A stretch of DNA of 64,000 bases from Pseudomonadota bacterium (GCA_018262195.1 JAGTRS010000007.1:1-64000); one strand, 5' to 3'; shown: positions 49,301 to 58,384, counted from the stretch's first letter. Notes: generated by a model not told the origin, from the sequence alone. Numbers and translations: made by a program.

Positions 49301-49512
49301 CCATTGAGCTGCTCCTCAATGGGGGCAGCCACCGTCTTGGCCAGCGTTTCAGCCGAAGCACCCGGATAGGTGGCTGTAATCAGTACCGTCGGCGGGGCGA
49401 TTTGCGGGTATTGCGCAATTGGCAACACCTGCGAGGCGACCAGCCCGGCAATGACGATGATGATCGAGATGACCGACGCGAAAATCGGCCGGTTGATGAA
49501 GAATTTTGCCAT
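46390..49512 (-). CDS. acrB: RND multidrug efflux transporter (AcrB/MexB family)
   Basis: A 1040-residue HAE1 proton-drug antiporter with the usual 12 helices and two large periplasmic loops. MAKFFINRPIFASVISI opens the protein. The proton-relay aspartates lie in GIVVDDAIVVLEN near residues 407-408, as in AcrB. Late blocks are GLVVLIGLASKNAILIVEFA and GTGVFGGMLAAT. The operon order is adaptor, pump, outer-membrane channel. Confidence 0.97.
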   Translation of the reverse strand: MAKFFINRPIFASVISIIIVIAGLVASQVLPIAQYPQIAPPTVLITATYPGASAETLAKTVAAPIEEQLNGVENMLYFTSSASANGAVTITATFEVGTNVDMASVNVNNRVKAAEPRLPEAVRRNGVIVQKRSNDILQVVALKSEGGKYNTLYLSNYASLNIVDELKRVKGVGDVTIFGAQDYSMRVWLKPDRMAQLGLTTTEVAGAITAQNAQNAAGKIGQEPAPNDQQLVYTVTAKGRLLSEEEFGNIVIRASGPGGVLRLKDIARIELGAYSYDQRVTLDGQPTIAMGVFLQTGANALEVADLVKAKMVELKGKFPEAMDYVIPFDTTRFVSASINEVVKTLIEAMILVLAVVFLFLQSWRATLIPMVAVPISLIGTFAGLWLFGFSINTLTLFAMVLAIGIVVDDAIVVLENVERLMAEEKLSPKAAAIKAMQQVTGALIAIVLVLCAVFIPVAFLGGIAGQLYKQFAVTVAVAVVLSGVVALTLTPALCALLLKAQHTENKLFAPFNRMFERLTGNYTRAVGFTMKHGIVGSLVFLAVIGATLLFFRVIPGSFVPAEDQGYLISALMLPDGATLKRTEKTGEGMRQMIAKDEAVKHTFIVSGFDLIGGGNKPNAGTMFIPLKDWSERQGKAQDLAGKFMGMGMMQPDGMGLVFNPPPIMGLGSAGGFEVYVQNRVDGDARKLNDITQTFMEALKTHPEFTRISTFFRPTVPQLFVEVDEQKALALGIPIADIYSTLQSTMGALYVNDFNKAGRVYRVQLQAEANYRMKADDIGKVYVRSATTNAMIPLSAVSKVKNVVGPEQVERFNGFIAAKVMGDSKPGISSGDAIKIVEHVAAETLPTGYGIAWTGQAFQEKRSSGSSLQAFGFAIIMVFLILAAQYEKWSLPVAVVMAVPFALMGALTAIWLRGMPNDIYFQIGLVVLIGLASKNAILIVEFAAQKYAEGMSAADAAIEAARLRLRPIIMTSLAFVLGVFPLVKATGAGAAARQSMGTGVFGGMLAATFIATLFIPLFFKWLERGKQIDPTHLDNNEEEHA

Positions 49513-49521
49513 GGCGATTCC

Positions 49522-50670
49522 TTACTGCTTGGCGGGTGCGTTGGCCGCCATGCCACCCATGCCCGCCATTCCTGCAGGCTGTCCGGGGGATTTCGGCTCG
49601 ACCGGCATGCCGGGGCGCAGCTTGATCAGGTTATCGACAATGACTTTGTCGCCGGCATTCAGGCCGCCGAGGATGACCCAGTCCTTGCCATACCACTCAC
49701 CGGCCTTGACCGGGCGTGGGGCCACCTTGTTTTCGGGGCCAGCGGTCATGACCAGCGTGCCTTGCTCGGTTTGAAGAACAGCCGATTGCGGTACGAGATA
49801 GACACCATCACGTTCGCCGGTCAGCAAGCGGACGCGGACGAACTGGCCCGGCAGCAACTGGCCGCCAGCGTTGTCGAACTCGGCGCGCAAGGCCTGGGTG
49901 CCCAGCGTGGTATCGATATTGGTGGCGAGGAAATTGAGTTTGCCCGGCTTTTCATACTTTTCGCCGTTGGCCATGACCAGTTCGACGCCCTTGACGTCCT
50001 TGGTGGTCACGCGACCGCTCGGGAACTTTGCCAGATCGCTCTCGCCAAGGCTGAAGCGGACCCAGATCGGGTTGGTCTGGTAGATCGAGGTCAGCAGGCT
50101 GTCAGCAGTCGAAATCAGATTGCCATCCGACTTGATGGCGCGACCGGTCGTACCGGCCACCGGTGCAGTCACGGTGGTCCACGACAGATTCAGTTCGGCC
50201 TGGTGCAGCGCGGCCTGAGCCATCGCGTTGGCGGAGACAGCATCGTCGTAGTCCTTCTGGGCGATGGCCTTGGCTTCGGCCAAACCTTTCAAGCGGCCAA
50301 CCTCCCGGGCGGTCTGCTCGGCCTTCGCTTTGGATTCGGCGAGTGCGTTTTCATAGGGAGTACGGTCGATCTGGAACAGCGGCTGACCGGTCTTGACCGT
50401 TTCACCTTCCTGATAGAGGCGCTTGATCAGAATGCCAGCTACGCGCGCACGGACTTCGGTTTCACGGGCACCTTCGGTCTGCGCCATGATCTCGATGCTT
50501 GAAGGCACTTTCTGGGGCTGCATTTCGATGACCGTCACCGGCATTGGCCCCATCTTGGGCGGCCCGCCAGCTGTCTTGTCGCCGGAACACCCGGCGACGG
50601 CCAGTGCGCCAATAACGGCCGAAACGATGAAGGGCAGAGCCTTACGTTGGAATTTTGAAGTTGGGGTCAC
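49522..50670 (-). CDS. acrA: RND efflux periplasmic adaptor (AcrA/MexA family)
   Basis: A 382-residue membrane-fusion lipoprotein. The start is GTG 50670 with AAGGAG upstream. The lipobox is AVAGC (about residue 28). The family sequences EVRARVAGILIKRLYQEGETVKTGQPLF (in part) and VTAPVAGTTGRAI are lipoyl and barrel elements. It is the first gene of the operon, directly behind the AcrR-type operator. Confidence 0.95.
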   Translation of the reverse strand: MTPTSKFQRKALPFIVSAVIGALAVAGCSGDKTAGGPPKMGPMPVTVIEMQPQKVPSSIEIMAQTEGARETEVRARVAGILIKRLYQEGETVKTGQPLFQIDRTPYENALAESKAKAEQTAREVGRLKGLAEAKAIAQKDYDDAVSANAMAQAALHQAELNLSWTTVTAPVAGTTGRAIKSDGNLISTADSLLTSIYQTNPIWVRFSLGESDLAKFPSGRVTTKDVKGVELVMANGEKYEKPGKLNFLATNIDTTLGTQALRAEFDNAGGQLLPGQFVRVRLLTGERDGVYLVPQSAVLQTEQGTLVMTAGPENKVAPRPVKAGEWYGKDWVILGGLNAGDKVIVDNLIKLRPGMPVEPKSPGQPAGMAGMGGMAANAPAKQ

Positions 50671-50704
50671 GCCGGTTCTCCTTGATTATTTTTGCTGGCT
50701 CGAT

Positions 50705-50728
50705 TATAAACATTCATGGATGTATGTA
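50705..50728. promoter_or_regulatory. AcrR/TtgR-type operator
   Basis: Read on the minus strand, the 24 bases begin TACATACAT and continue to TGAATGT. They match the E. coli AcrR operator as I remember it in about 19 of 24 positions and are themselves near-palindromic. They lie between the acrA and repressor genes, 35 bp before the pump start and 78 bp before the repressor start, so one site can control both. Confidence 0.7.
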
Positions 50729-50805
50729 AATACGAATTTGTAACTATGCGTTATCCAGTAGTTTCGGATATGCGAAGTAACTGAAAAGTTCGTTCAGGAG
50801 AGAAA

Positions 50806-51423
50806 GTGGTACGCAAAACCAAGGAAGAAGCGGAGCAGACCCGCAAGCACCTTATCGAAGCAGCACGCACCGTGTTCCATGAGTGCGGTGTAAGTCGTTC
50901 GACACTGGAGAAAATTGCCAAGGCGGCCGGCGTGACACGCGGTGCTGTTTATTGGCACTTCAAGGACAAGGCGGAATTGTTCTTCGCCATGCGCGAGGAT
51001 GTTTTCGCGCCGATGGTTGAGCGCACCGACGCATATTTACTGTCGGATCAGTTCACCAATCCGCTCGATGCCATCGAAGCATCGATCAAGGAGTTCTTCA
51101 GGGTCCTCGAGGACTGTTCGGTGGTTCGCGAAGTTTTCGAGATCATGATTTCGCGCTGTGAGTATGTCGACGAGTTTGCCGCGGTGCAGGAAGAAGTCGG
51201 TCGGCCGGCTCAGACATTTCTCGCCAAGATCGAACGGGTCTACCTGCAGGCTGCCGAGCGTGGAGCCTTGCGCCAGGGGCTTGATCCGCTGGCTACGGCC
51301 AAGGATACCTGGGCATTTACCTCTGGTTTGCTGCACTTGTTGCTCGGCTGCCAGAAAGGCTCGGATTTGCCGTCACGGGTTCCAGAGATGATCTCCGCTC
51401 ACATGGCGATGCGGCGCGCCTGA
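50806..51423 (+). CDS. TetR-family repressor of the efflux operon (AcrR/TtgR-like)
   Basis: A 205-residue TetR regulator. The DNA-binding helix-turn-helix is at about 28-50 (STLEKIAKAAGVTRGAVYWHFKDKA in part), and the C-terminal TetR_C_2 (AcrR-type) ligand domain follows. The GTG start at 50806 has AGGAG four bases upstream. It is divergent from acrAB-oprM and should repress it until a hydrophobic drug binds. Confidence 0.93.
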   Translation: MVRKTKEEAEQTRKHLIEAARTVFHECGVSRSTLEKIAKAAGVTRGAVYWHFKDKAELFFAMREDVFAPMVERTDAYLLSDQFTNPLDAIEASIKEFFRVLEDCSVVREVFEIMISRCEYVDEFAAVQEEVGRPAQTFLAKIERVYLQAAERGALRQGLDPLATAKDTWAFTSGLLHLLLGCQKGSDLPSRVPEMISAHMAMRRA

Positions 51424-51440
51424 GCCGCAAGGCGTTTTTT
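51417..51440 (+). terminator. Terminator after the acrR-like gene
   Basis: CGCCT (51417-51421) pairs with AGGCG (51430-51434), followed by six Ts. The stem includes the last codons and stop of the repressor gene. Confidence 0.55.
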
Positions 51441-51441
51441 C

Positions 51442-52599
51442 TTATCTGGCGCAGGCGGCGCGGATGATCCTCTCCGTCTTGGCTTCATCAAGTTGGGCAT
51501 GACCAGCGAGGGCGGCATTGCCGTGATCGCGCAGGGCCTGCATGACGCGCTCTGCGGCATCGGGATCGTTGATGTCGGTGTCGCCCAGGTGTAGCGGCAT
51601 ATTCAGGCTGCGATAAAGGCCTTCGATGGCAGCAATGGTCGCCTCGGCCGACGGCTGCTCAAGGCCGAAAACAGCGCGCCCCATTTGTTCCAGCTTGGCT
51701 CGCTTGGCTTCAATGGTTTCGCGGAGTAGCGCCGGCTGAATGATAGCCAAGGTCCGCCCGTGGTCTATGCCGTAAAGGGCGGTCAGCTCGACGGCCATCC
51801 GGTGGGTAGCCCAATCTGTCGGGACGCCGACGCCGATAATCCCGCACAGGGCCTGATTGGCAGCCCACATCAGGTTCTGCAGCCAACCGATGTCGCGGCG
51901 TTGCTCGAAGGTGTCGGCCAGCGTTTTCAGGGCACGCATGACGGCCTCGGCATAGCCATCCTGCACAAGGGCGCCTACCGGATAGGTCAGATATTGCTCG
52001 CAGACATGGACGAAAGCGTCCACCACCCCATTCTCGAGCTGGCGGTCTGGCAGGCTGGCCAAAACCTGAGGATTCAGGATGGCAAAGCGTGGCCGGGCCG
52101 GCTGGACATAAAACACCCGCTTTTCATGGTTGGCAGCACGGGTTACCACGGCGCCGGCATTGGATTCCGAGCCGGTCGCTGCCAGCGTCAGCACCACACC
52201 AACCGGCAGGGCGCGTTCCACCTTGTGCTTGCTGCTGACAATGTCCCATCCATCACCGTCGTACAAGGCGGCGCAGGCGATGTATTTCGCACCATCGCTA
52301 ACTGAGCCGCCACCGACGGCCAGAATGAAATCCAGTTGTTCGGCCCGCACAATGTCGACTGCACGGTTGAGTGTTTCGAAGGTCGGGTTTGGTTCTACAC
52401 CGGCAAATTCGATGACCTGATGACCGGATAGCGCCTGGGTTACCTGCTCATAGACGCCATTTTTCTTGATTGAGCCGCCACCATAGAGCATCAGCACCCG
52501 GGCATCCTGGGGGACCAGTTCTTTCAGCTTGCTGAAGCTGTCCAGACCAAAGTGAATCTGGGTTGGGTTGTGATAACTGAATTGAAAGAGGTGGGTCAT
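51442..52599 (-). CDS. yqhD: NADPH-dependent aldehyde reductase (YqhD family)
   Basis: A 385-residue iron-type alcohol dehydrogenase very close to E. coli YqhD, which reduces toxic short aldehydes (acrolein, methylglyoxal, malondialdehyde) with NADPH. The NADPH-preferring YGGGSIKKNG (39-48), VGGGSVSDG, the block TLAATGSESNAGAVVTR and metal ligands Asp194 and His198 in NGVVDAFVHV all match. It is the last gene of the nemR-like/nemA-like/DMT/yqhD series, 32 bp after the transporter. Confidence 0.94.
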   Translation of the reverse strand: MTHLFQFSYHNPTQIHFGLDSFSKLKELVPQDARVLMLYGGGSIKKNGVYEQVTQALSGHQVIEFAGVEPNPTFETLNRAVDIVRAEQLDFILAVGGGSVSDGAKYIACAALYDGDGWDIVSSKHKVERALPVGVVLTLAATGSESNAGAVVTRAANHEKRVFYVQPARPRFAILNPQVLASLPDRQLENGVVDAFVHVCEQYLTYPVGALVQDGYAEAVMRALKTLADTFEQRRDIGWLQNLMWAANQALCGIIGVGVPTDWATHRMAVELTALYGIDHGRTLAIIQPALLRETIEAKRAKLEQMGRAVFGLEQPSAEATIAAIEGLYRSLNMPLHLGDTDINDPDAAERVMQALRDHGNAALAGHAQLDEAKTERIIRAACAR

Positions 52600-52631
52600 G
52601 ATGGTATTCCTTGGGGACGGGTTGGTGCGGT

Positions 52632-53546
52632 TCAGGCTTTATCGATCGCCAATTTTGCCGGATTACGCCGGGTGGCGGCCCAGCTCAGCAGGGATAACAA
52701 GGCCAGTCCGGAGCCAATCAGCAGGATGCCGGCAACTTCAAGTGCCTTGAATTCTTCGCCGAAAGTCAGGCGGGATGAAAGGATGGCCACGACAGGGGTG
52801 CCAAGTACCGAGAGGCTGGCCTCCCAAGCAGGCACCCGGTCGAGGATGTAGATCCAGAGCCACCAGCAGAGAGCGGTGCTGGCGATCGACATGAAGGCGA
52901 GAATGCCCAGATAGTTGAGGCTCCATTCCGTCGGACGTTCCGGCACGGCCAGCGCCAGCAGGACGAGCGGGATAGCACCGAAGATCATCTGCCAGGCGGT
53001 CAGCGAGAGCAGGTCGACCTGTTGGGTCGAGCGCAGACGTTTGATCAGGATTGTCCCGATGCCCCAGCAGAGCGCCGCCATTAGTCCGAGGAACTTGCTG
53101 AACAGGCTCGAATGCATGTCCCAGGGCTCGATGATCAGCAACAGGCCGATCAGAGTGCTGGCCGCAGCCAGCCACTGCTTGCCCCTGACGCGTTCGCCTA
53201 GGATGGGCCAGGCCATCAACAGTGTCCAGATCGGCATCGTGAAGATCAGTACGGCGGTCTTTCCCGGGCCTCCTTCGACCAGCGCCCAGGTCTGAAAAAC
53301 CATGAAACCCGCCACCTGGGTCAGACCGATGGCCAGCGTTGGCCCCGGTGCGACCAGCTTGAGTGGGCGGCCGATCAGTTTGAGGGCCAGGAACAGCGCG
53401 ATGGCGCCGCCGACGCAACGTTCCGCCGCGAAGGCAAACGGTGGGGCATAGGCCAGCCCTTGTTTGGCCAGCACCCACGTGTAACCCCAGGTCAGGGATA
53501 GGACGAGCAGGGCGAGCGGGGGTAGCCAGCGGCGAAATGACGACAT
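52632..53546 (-). CDS. EamA/DMT-family transporter
   Basis: A 304-residue drug/metabolite transporter with ten predicted helices in two EamA repeats (ALLVLSLTWGYTWVLAKQGL and LGLMAALCWGIGTILIKRL). The substrate is unknown. Being co-directional with NemA-like and YqhD enzymes suggests export of an electrophile or its product. ATG 53546 is used, one codon inside the frame that could also open with TTG. Confidence 0.87.
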   Translation of the reverse strand: MSSFRRWLPPLALLVLSLTWGYTWVLAKQGLAYAPPFAFAAERCVGGAIALFLALKLIGRPLKLVAPGPTLAIGLTQVAGFMVFQTWALVEGGPGKTAVLIFTMPIWTLLMAWPILGERVRGKQWLAAASTLIGLLLIIEPWDMHSSLFSKFLGLMAALCWGIGTILIKRLRSTQQVDLLSLTAWQMIFGAIPLVLLALAVPERPTEWSLNYLGILAFMSIASTALCWWLWIYILDRVPAWEASLSVLGTPVVAILSSRLTFGEEFKALEVAGILLIGSGLALLSLLSWAATRRNPAKLAIDKA

Positions 53547-53610
53547 CAAAAATTCCGGAACAAGGGGCGGGGAACCGTGACGGGGTCAGCCGCCACGGTA
53601 GCGAAGCCAA

Positions 53611-54699
53611 TCAGGCAGGCAGAAACGGATAGTCGGTATAGCCTTCGGCGCCACCGCCATAGAGCTTGTCGGCTCGCAATTCGTTCAACGGAGCGGCCTC
53701 GCGCAGGCGGCGAACCAGATCGGGGTTGCTGATGAAGGGGCGGCCAAAGGCGATCAGGTCAGCCTTGCCATCGGCGATGGTCTGCTTTGCCAGCTCAAGG
53801 CTATAGCCGTTGTTGACCAGCCAGGCACCGGGGAAGCGATGATGCAGCGCCTCGTAGTCGAAGGGTTTTCCTTCCGGTGTACGCGTACCACCGGTTTCGC
53901 CTTCAATGACATGGAGAAAGGCCAGGCCGAATGGTGCCAGTTGCTCGACGACGTAGTTGTGCAGCGTCTGCGGATCGCTGTCGAGCGGTGCGGTGTTGCC
54001 AAAGGTGGTCATCGGCGAGAGGCGAACACCTGTTCGGCCGGCGCCGATTTCCTCAGTGACTGCCTGGACGACTTCAATCAGCAGGCGGGCGCGGTTGGCG
54101 ATGCTGCCGCCATAGGGGCCGCTGCGGTCATTGATGGTGTCGCGCAGGAATTGTTCGATCAGGTACGTATTTGCGGCGTGAATCTCGACGCCGTCAAATC
54201 CGGCAACGATGGCGTTACGGGCAGCACGGCGATAGTCTTCGATCAGACTGGGCAACTCGTCATCGCGTAGAGCGCGTGGCTCGGAAACCGGGACGAATCC
54301 TTCACGGGTGAAGGTCATGGCCTCCGGGCGGCGACTGGTTGACGAAACCGGGGCGGCGCCATCCGGCAGCAACGAACTATGCGAGATACGGCCGACATGC
54401 CACAGTTGGAGAACGATACGCCCACCTTCGGCATGCACGGCATCGGTCACTTCACGCCAGGCGGCGACTTGTTCGGTGGAGTAGATGCCTGGGGTGTCGA
54501 GATAGCCTTGGGCCATGGGGCTGATCTGGCTGGCCTCGGCAATGATCAGGCCGGCCGTGGCGCGCTGACGGTAATACTCGACGGTCAGGGGGCCGGGCTT
54601 GTTGCCTTCGATGGCGCGATTGCGGGTGAGCGGCGCCATGACGATACGGTTGGCCAGAGCGATATCGCCGATTTTGATGGGGTCGAACAAGGAACGCAT
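53611..54699 (-). CDS. nemA: Old yellow enzyme family ene-reductase (NemA-like)
   Basis: A 362-residue FMN enzyme that reduces activated C=C bonds and nitro groups (N-ethylmaleimide reductase class). MRSLFDPIKIGD is the usual start, and it is preceded by AAAGGAG. Motifs are MAPLTRNRA, the substrate-binding pair in HAANTYLIEQF, and SGPYGGSIANRAR. The longer frame to 54765 adds nothing conserved. It lies 110 bp downstream of the TetR regulator gene. Confidence 0.94.
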   Translation of the reverse strand: MRSLFDPIKIGDIALANRIVMAPLTRNRAIEGNKPGPLTVEYYRQRATAGLIIAEASQISPMAQGYLDTPGIYSTEQVAAWREVTDAVHAEGGRIVLQLWHVGRISHSSLLPDGAAPVSSTSRRPEAMTFTREGFVPVSEPRALRDDELPSLIEDYRRAARNAIVAGFDGVEIHAANTYLIEQFLRDTINDRSGPYGGSIANRARLLIEVVQAVTEEIGAGRTGVRLSPMTTFGNTAPLDSDPQTLHNYVVEQLAPFGLAFLHVIEGETGGTRTPEGKPFDYEALHHRFPGAWLVNNGYSLELAKQTIADGKADLIAFGRPFISNPDLVRRLREAAPLNELRADKLYGGGAEGYTDYPFLPA

Positions 54700-54808
54700 G
54701 GGTGATACTCCTTTGTGGCTGCCGGTCAGGCATAAATTGGCCTGCTTAGCGGTTGGTTCGGGCAAAGACGTGGCTGCTGCGTGATGCAGCCACCGTAAAT
54801 TTAGTGAT

Positions 54809-55393
54809 TCAGCGTGATATCAACTGTTGGGTAAAGCGCATAGCACCGTCGAGTGCGGCACTGTTTCTGTGCAATTTGCCGAGCAGGCTGGCACCCAGCC
54901 AAAGCTGGTAAAGCATTTGGGCAGTCGCGCGTGGTTCCATGGGGGGCAGGGAGTTGTCGGCAACACCGGCTTCGATCAACGCAGCAATCCTGGAAACTAC
55001 CTGATCGGTCCCGTCGCGCAGGGTGATTCGCATGGCATCCGAGAGGTCGGCCACTTCAGCGCTGAGTTTGACGACGAGGCACTTTTGGTCCGCGCAGTCA
55101 TCGCATTGGGAATCCAGCCACTGCTGCCAGTAGCGCATCAGCCTCTCCTGTCCTGACGGAGCGTCGGCTTCCAGCAAAGTGTCGATGGTGGCCAGGTAGC
55201 GGTTGAAATATTCCTCAAGCAGCGTCTGACCGTATTGCTCCTTGGACTCGAAGTAGTGATAGAAGGAGCCTTTGGGCACACCTGCCGTGGTCAGGATTTC
55301 GGTCAGACCGACGCTCGAAAAGCCCTTGCCGGCGATGATCCGGTAACCGGTGTCGAGAATGTGCTGACGCGTATTGTCGTGACGAATATTCAT
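54809..55393 (-). CDS. TetR-family repressor (NemR-like)
   Basis: A 194-residue TetR regulator. The HTH is at about 20-45 (FSSVGLTEILTTAGVPKGSFYHYF) with the TetR_C ligand domain behind. Cysteines at CDDCADQKC (mid-protein) could sense electrophiles, as E. coli NemR does through cysteine chemistry. I use ATG 55393 (MNIRHDN). An in-frame TTG at 55414 would place coding over the operator. Next to nemA and yqhD the regulatory role is clear, though the exact inducer is inferred. Confidence 0.9.
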   Translation of the reverse strand: MNIRHDNTRQHILDTGYRIIAGKGFSSVGLTEILTTAGVPKGSFYHYFESKEQYGQTLLEEYFNRYLATIDTLLEADAPSGQERLMRYWQQWLDSQCDDCADQKCLVVKLSAEVADLSDAMRITLRDGTDQVVSRIAALIEAGVADNSLPPMEPRATAQMLYQLWLGASLLGKLHRNSAALDGAMRFTQQLISR

Positions 55394-55415
55394 GGCGACA
55401 AATTTTGCCAGCAAT

Positions 55416-55430
55416 TAGACCGGTCGTCTA
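55416..55430. promoter_or_regulatory. NemR-type operator
   Basis: TAGACCGGTCGTCTA has inverted arms TAGAC/GTCTA, the pattern of TetR/NemR boxes. It lies 22 bp before the repressor start, where it can control the repressor and the genes behind it. Confidence 0.65.
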
Positions 55431-55646
55431 GTAATTCAACGGATTAGTTTGAAGTGAGGATGGAAGTCATTCAGGCGGCCCAGGTCACGACGCAATCAAC
55501 AACCTCAAGTCGGGACCTTCTGGCGGATCGCCGACCAGCTGCCAAACGGAAACCCGGATATCGCGACACATCGAAGCAAGCGCCAGATCGTTCGGTTTCT
55601 CGCCGATGGTTCGTCGATCTGTTTGCCGATTACATTCAGGGTAAGG
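55431..55646. other. Intergenic stretch without recognisable content
   Basis: About 215 bases between the NemR-like gene and the DUF302 gene. A 72-codon frame crosses it but has no ribosome site, no domain and an unlikely composition. I see no RNA gene or terminator. Confidence 0.5.
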
Positions 55647-56030
55647 TCAGCGTGTCTCGTCCACGATCATGACCATCTTCGTGTCGATTTCAGCGGCAAG
55701 CTTGGCCAGCTCGGCATTTTCGCTCAGCACGGAGTTCATCGTTTCCGGCCGGGTCACGCCAATCATGGTGGCGCCGTTCCGGGTAAAGATTGAAATTCGC
55801 CAGGGTATCGTGAGGCTTAGGCGCATGTCGATAGACAGCATTTTTTCGGCGTAGCGGTAATTGCAGATTTCAAAGACCTGGCAGTCTTCGTCAAGGTCGA
55901 TTCCTTTGCGGCGCAAGGTTTCGCTGAAGTCCAGCGTATGGAGGATCACAAAGCCCAGACGTTGAACCACAGGCTCCAGATCAAACCCGGCTTCGTAAAA
56001 TGACTTACTGCTTTCAACGATGTAAAACAC
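55647..56030 (-). CDS. DUF302 family protein
   Basis: A 127-residue DUF302-domain protein, of unknown biochemical role. The fold signatures are SSKSFYEAGFDLEPVVQRLG, VFEICNYRYAEKML and WRISIFTRNGATMIGV. I chose GTG 56030 because AAGGG lies at proper distance and the domain begins at once. The longer frame to 56093 adds an unlikely head. Its partners are not evident from the neighbours. Confidence 0.82.
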   Translation of the reverse strand: MFYIVESSKSFYEAGFDLEPVVQRLGFVILHTLDFSETLRRKGIDLDEDCQVFEICNYRYAEKMLSIDMRLSLTIPWRISIFTRNGATMIGVTRPETMNSVLSENAELAKLAAEIDTKMVMIVDETR

Positions 56031-56158
56031 GAATATCCCTTGGCTACCACTGCGCTGGGGAGGGAGGATACTGGAGCGTTGGCGATCGAACAATCAGGAA
56101 TTCCTGTCGATAGCCTGACCAGCCTTGCACCAGCAAACCGGGTGTCGAGATGACTATT

Positions 56159-58201
56159 TCAAACAGGGGGTGTTTGAGCGAGCCATTTGAGCAGTGTTGC
56201 ATAGAGTGTTTCCGGCTCGACCGGTTTGGCAACGAAATCATCCATGCCGGCTTCAAGGCAACGTGCCCTGTCTTCGGAGAACGCATTTGCGGTGATCGCA
56301 ATGATCGGTTTCAGCTTGCCGTTAGGAAGCGACCGGATGACCCGGGTCGCCTCCATGCCATCCATTTTCGGCATCTGGATATCGATCAGGATCAGGTCGT
56401 AATTGTTCTGGCGAACCAGCTCGACGGCTTCGGTGCCATCTTCGGCGGTGTCGACGATCTGGAGCGCATCCTGAAGCAGGATCGTGGCGACCTCACGATT
56501 GATTGCTTCGTCCTCGACAAGCAGGATACGGCGTTGCGGATAATCTTTCTTCAGTCGGTCTTCAGCACTGGCGGATGGGGTGAATGCCTGGTTGGGGCAG
56601 GGCAATGAAGCTTTTTTGAGGCGAGCGGTGAACCAGAAGGTGCTGCCATTTCCCTGGATGCTGTTGGCTCCGGCAGTGCCGCCCATTCGCTCGGCCAGTT
56701 TTTTGGTGATAGCCAATCCCAAGCCTGTTCCGCCGTACTTCCGGGTCATCGTGTTGTCAACTTGCTCGAAGGCTGTGAAAAGCCTTGCCATCGCTTCTTC
56801 CGGAATGCCTATTCCCGTGTCCCGGACTTCAAAGCGTATCAATACGCTGTCCGCACAGTTTTCGATCTGCTCGGCCCGCAAGCTCACGCCGCCAGTTTCC
56901 GTGAATTTGACGGCATTGGCCGCGTAATTGAGCAGTGCCTGCTGCAAGGAGGTGGGGTCGCCGAGAAGATTTTCGGGGATGCCCTCGATCTCGGTGCTGA
57001 GTTGCAGATGCTTGGCCTGCGCATGCGTCAGCAACATTGATACGACGTTGTCCAGAATGGCCCCGATACTGACGGCCTTTTCGGAGAGGACGAATTTTCC
57101 GGCCTCGATCTTCGAAAGCTCCAGAATGGCATTGATGATATTCAGGAGATGCTCGCCAGCTCCTTCAAGCTTGCCAAGTTGTTCCATTTGCCTGGGCGTC
57201 AGGCCGCCACGGCGAATCAGGTGCGCCATGCCGGTAATGGCATTCAAGGGCGTGCGGATTTCATGGCTCATATTGGCGAGAAAAGCACTTTTCGCGACGT
57301 TAGCGGCTTCCGCCGCTTCCTTGGCGCGCAGCAGTTCGGTCGTGCGCTCTTCGACCAGTTGCTCCAGACGATCCCGATGTCGAGCCAATTCTGCCTGGGC
57401 TGCCTTGCTCTGGGTAATGTCGGTGGTAATGGACATCAGGCAGGGAACACCATTCAGTGTCATCGGAGAGACTGAAAATAAACCCCAGAAAACTTCACCA
57501 TTTTTTTTGCGAAACCGGGCTTCAAATTTCAGGTGTTCCGGTTCGTTGCGGAGTTTTTCGCTGAATGATTTGCGGTCGGCCGGATCTACCCAGATATTAA
57601 GGTCGAGCGAGCTATGGCCAATCAAGTCTTGTCGCAGATACCCGGTAATGTTCAAAAAGGACTGGTTTACATCGACATAGATGCCCTCGCTCAACGTTGT
57701 GATGGCAATTGCATCAAGCGAGGTCTGGAAAGCAGTGCGATAAAGTGTTTCGCTGTCTTCCTGTGCATGGCGTGAAGTGATCGTTTCGGTGATGTCGCGG
57801 AAATACCAGACTCGCCCCAGATATTGATGGCCGGCGTTGTACAAGGGGCTCGAATGGCGCTCCAGTGTTCGTCCATCTTTCAACTGAATTTCGCAGATGT
57901 CCTCAAGATCCGGATTGGCATACAACTCCTGGACACGCCGAAGAAACGCTTCAGGATGGACAACCTTGGACAACGCATGCTGCAGGTTTGGCGAATCAAC
58001 TTCATGCAGTAACTGGTCCAGCGGAAAATCGGGCAGGGGGATATCCCAGACCTTAAAGAATCGCCTGTTGATTGAAACAATTCGGTCATCCCGGTCAACA
58101 ACCAGAATGCCATCCGGCGACTCATCCAGAATGGCTTTTTGCATAGACGAGCGGAACTCGTCGTTTTTCTGGATTATTTCCATGATCCTTGGACTGTACA
58201 T
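56159..58201 (-). CDS. Hybrid sensor histidine kinase/response regulator with PAS domains
   Basis: A 680-residue cytoplasmic hybrid kinase. PAS-1 (about 20-130, [21 protein letters not shown]), PAS-2 with PAC (about 150-275), a coiled linker, HisKA with the H-box [10 protein letters not shown] (His about 311), HATPase with [11 protein letters not shown] and GGTGLGLAI, and a receiver domain with VEDEAINRE and phospho-acceptor Asp about 607 in LIDIQMP. No membrane helices, so it senses a soluble or redox signal. No output regulator is adjacent and the target is unknown. Confidence 0.93.
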   Translation of the reverse strand: MYSPRIMEIIQKNDEFRSSMQKAILDESPDGILVVDRDDRIVSINRRFFKVWDIPLPDFPLDQLLHEVDSPNLQHALSKVVHPEAFLRRVQELYANPDLEDICEIQLKDGRTLERHSSPLYNAGHQYLGRVWYFRDITETITSRHAQEDSETLYRTAFQTSLDAIAITTLSEGIYVDVNQSFLNITGYLRQDLIGHSSLDLNIWVDPADRKSFSEKLRNEPEHLKFEARFRKKNGEVFWGLFSVSPMTLNGVPCLMSITTDITQSKAAQAELARHRDRLEQLVEERTTELLRAKEAAEAANVAKSAFLANMSHEIRTPLNAITGMAHLIRRGGLTPRQMEQLGKLEGAGEHLLNIINAILELSKIEAGKFVLSEKAVSIGAILDNVVSMLLTHAQAKHLQLSTEIEGIPENLLGDPTSLQQALLNYAANAVKFTETGGVSLRAEQIENCADSVLIRFEVRDTGIGIPEEAMARLFTAFEQVDNTMTRKYGGTGLGLAITKKLAERMGGTAGANSIQGNGSTFWFTARLKKASLPCPNQAFTPSASAEDRLKKDYPQRRILLVEDEAINREVATILLQDALQIVDTAEDGTEAVELVRQNNYDLILIDIQMPKMDGMEATRVIRSLPNGKLKPIIAITANAFSEDRARCLEAGMDDFVAKPVEPETLYATLLKWLAQTPPV

Positions 58202-58368
58202 CTATCTTTATTTAAGAGTTTACTCCTCTTGAGGCTGCTTTGTTGGAGCGGAATTGCTTGTCTGCCAGCACACTTAACGGCTTCGGAAGCTTTGACGCGT
58301 TCGATCGATTGCACTTCAACAATGGGTATGGAAGACAAGTGTTCAACTTGCGACAAAATTTCGATAGA

Positions 58369-58384
58369 CTGTAAATATGAACAG
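58369..58384 (+). promoter_or_regulatory. LexA (SOS) box overlapping the dinB start
   Basis: CTGTAAATATGAACAG matches CTGT-N8-ACAG exactly. The dinB ATG (58377-58379) lies inside it. Repression by LexA at this site would block transcription and, on any transcript starting inside the box, leave dinB without a leader. Confidence 0.85.

Noticed and set aside
55454-55672. 72-codon frame between the NemR-like and DUF302 genes
   Set aside because: No ribosome site, no domain, low-complexity composition and overlap with the DUF302 end.
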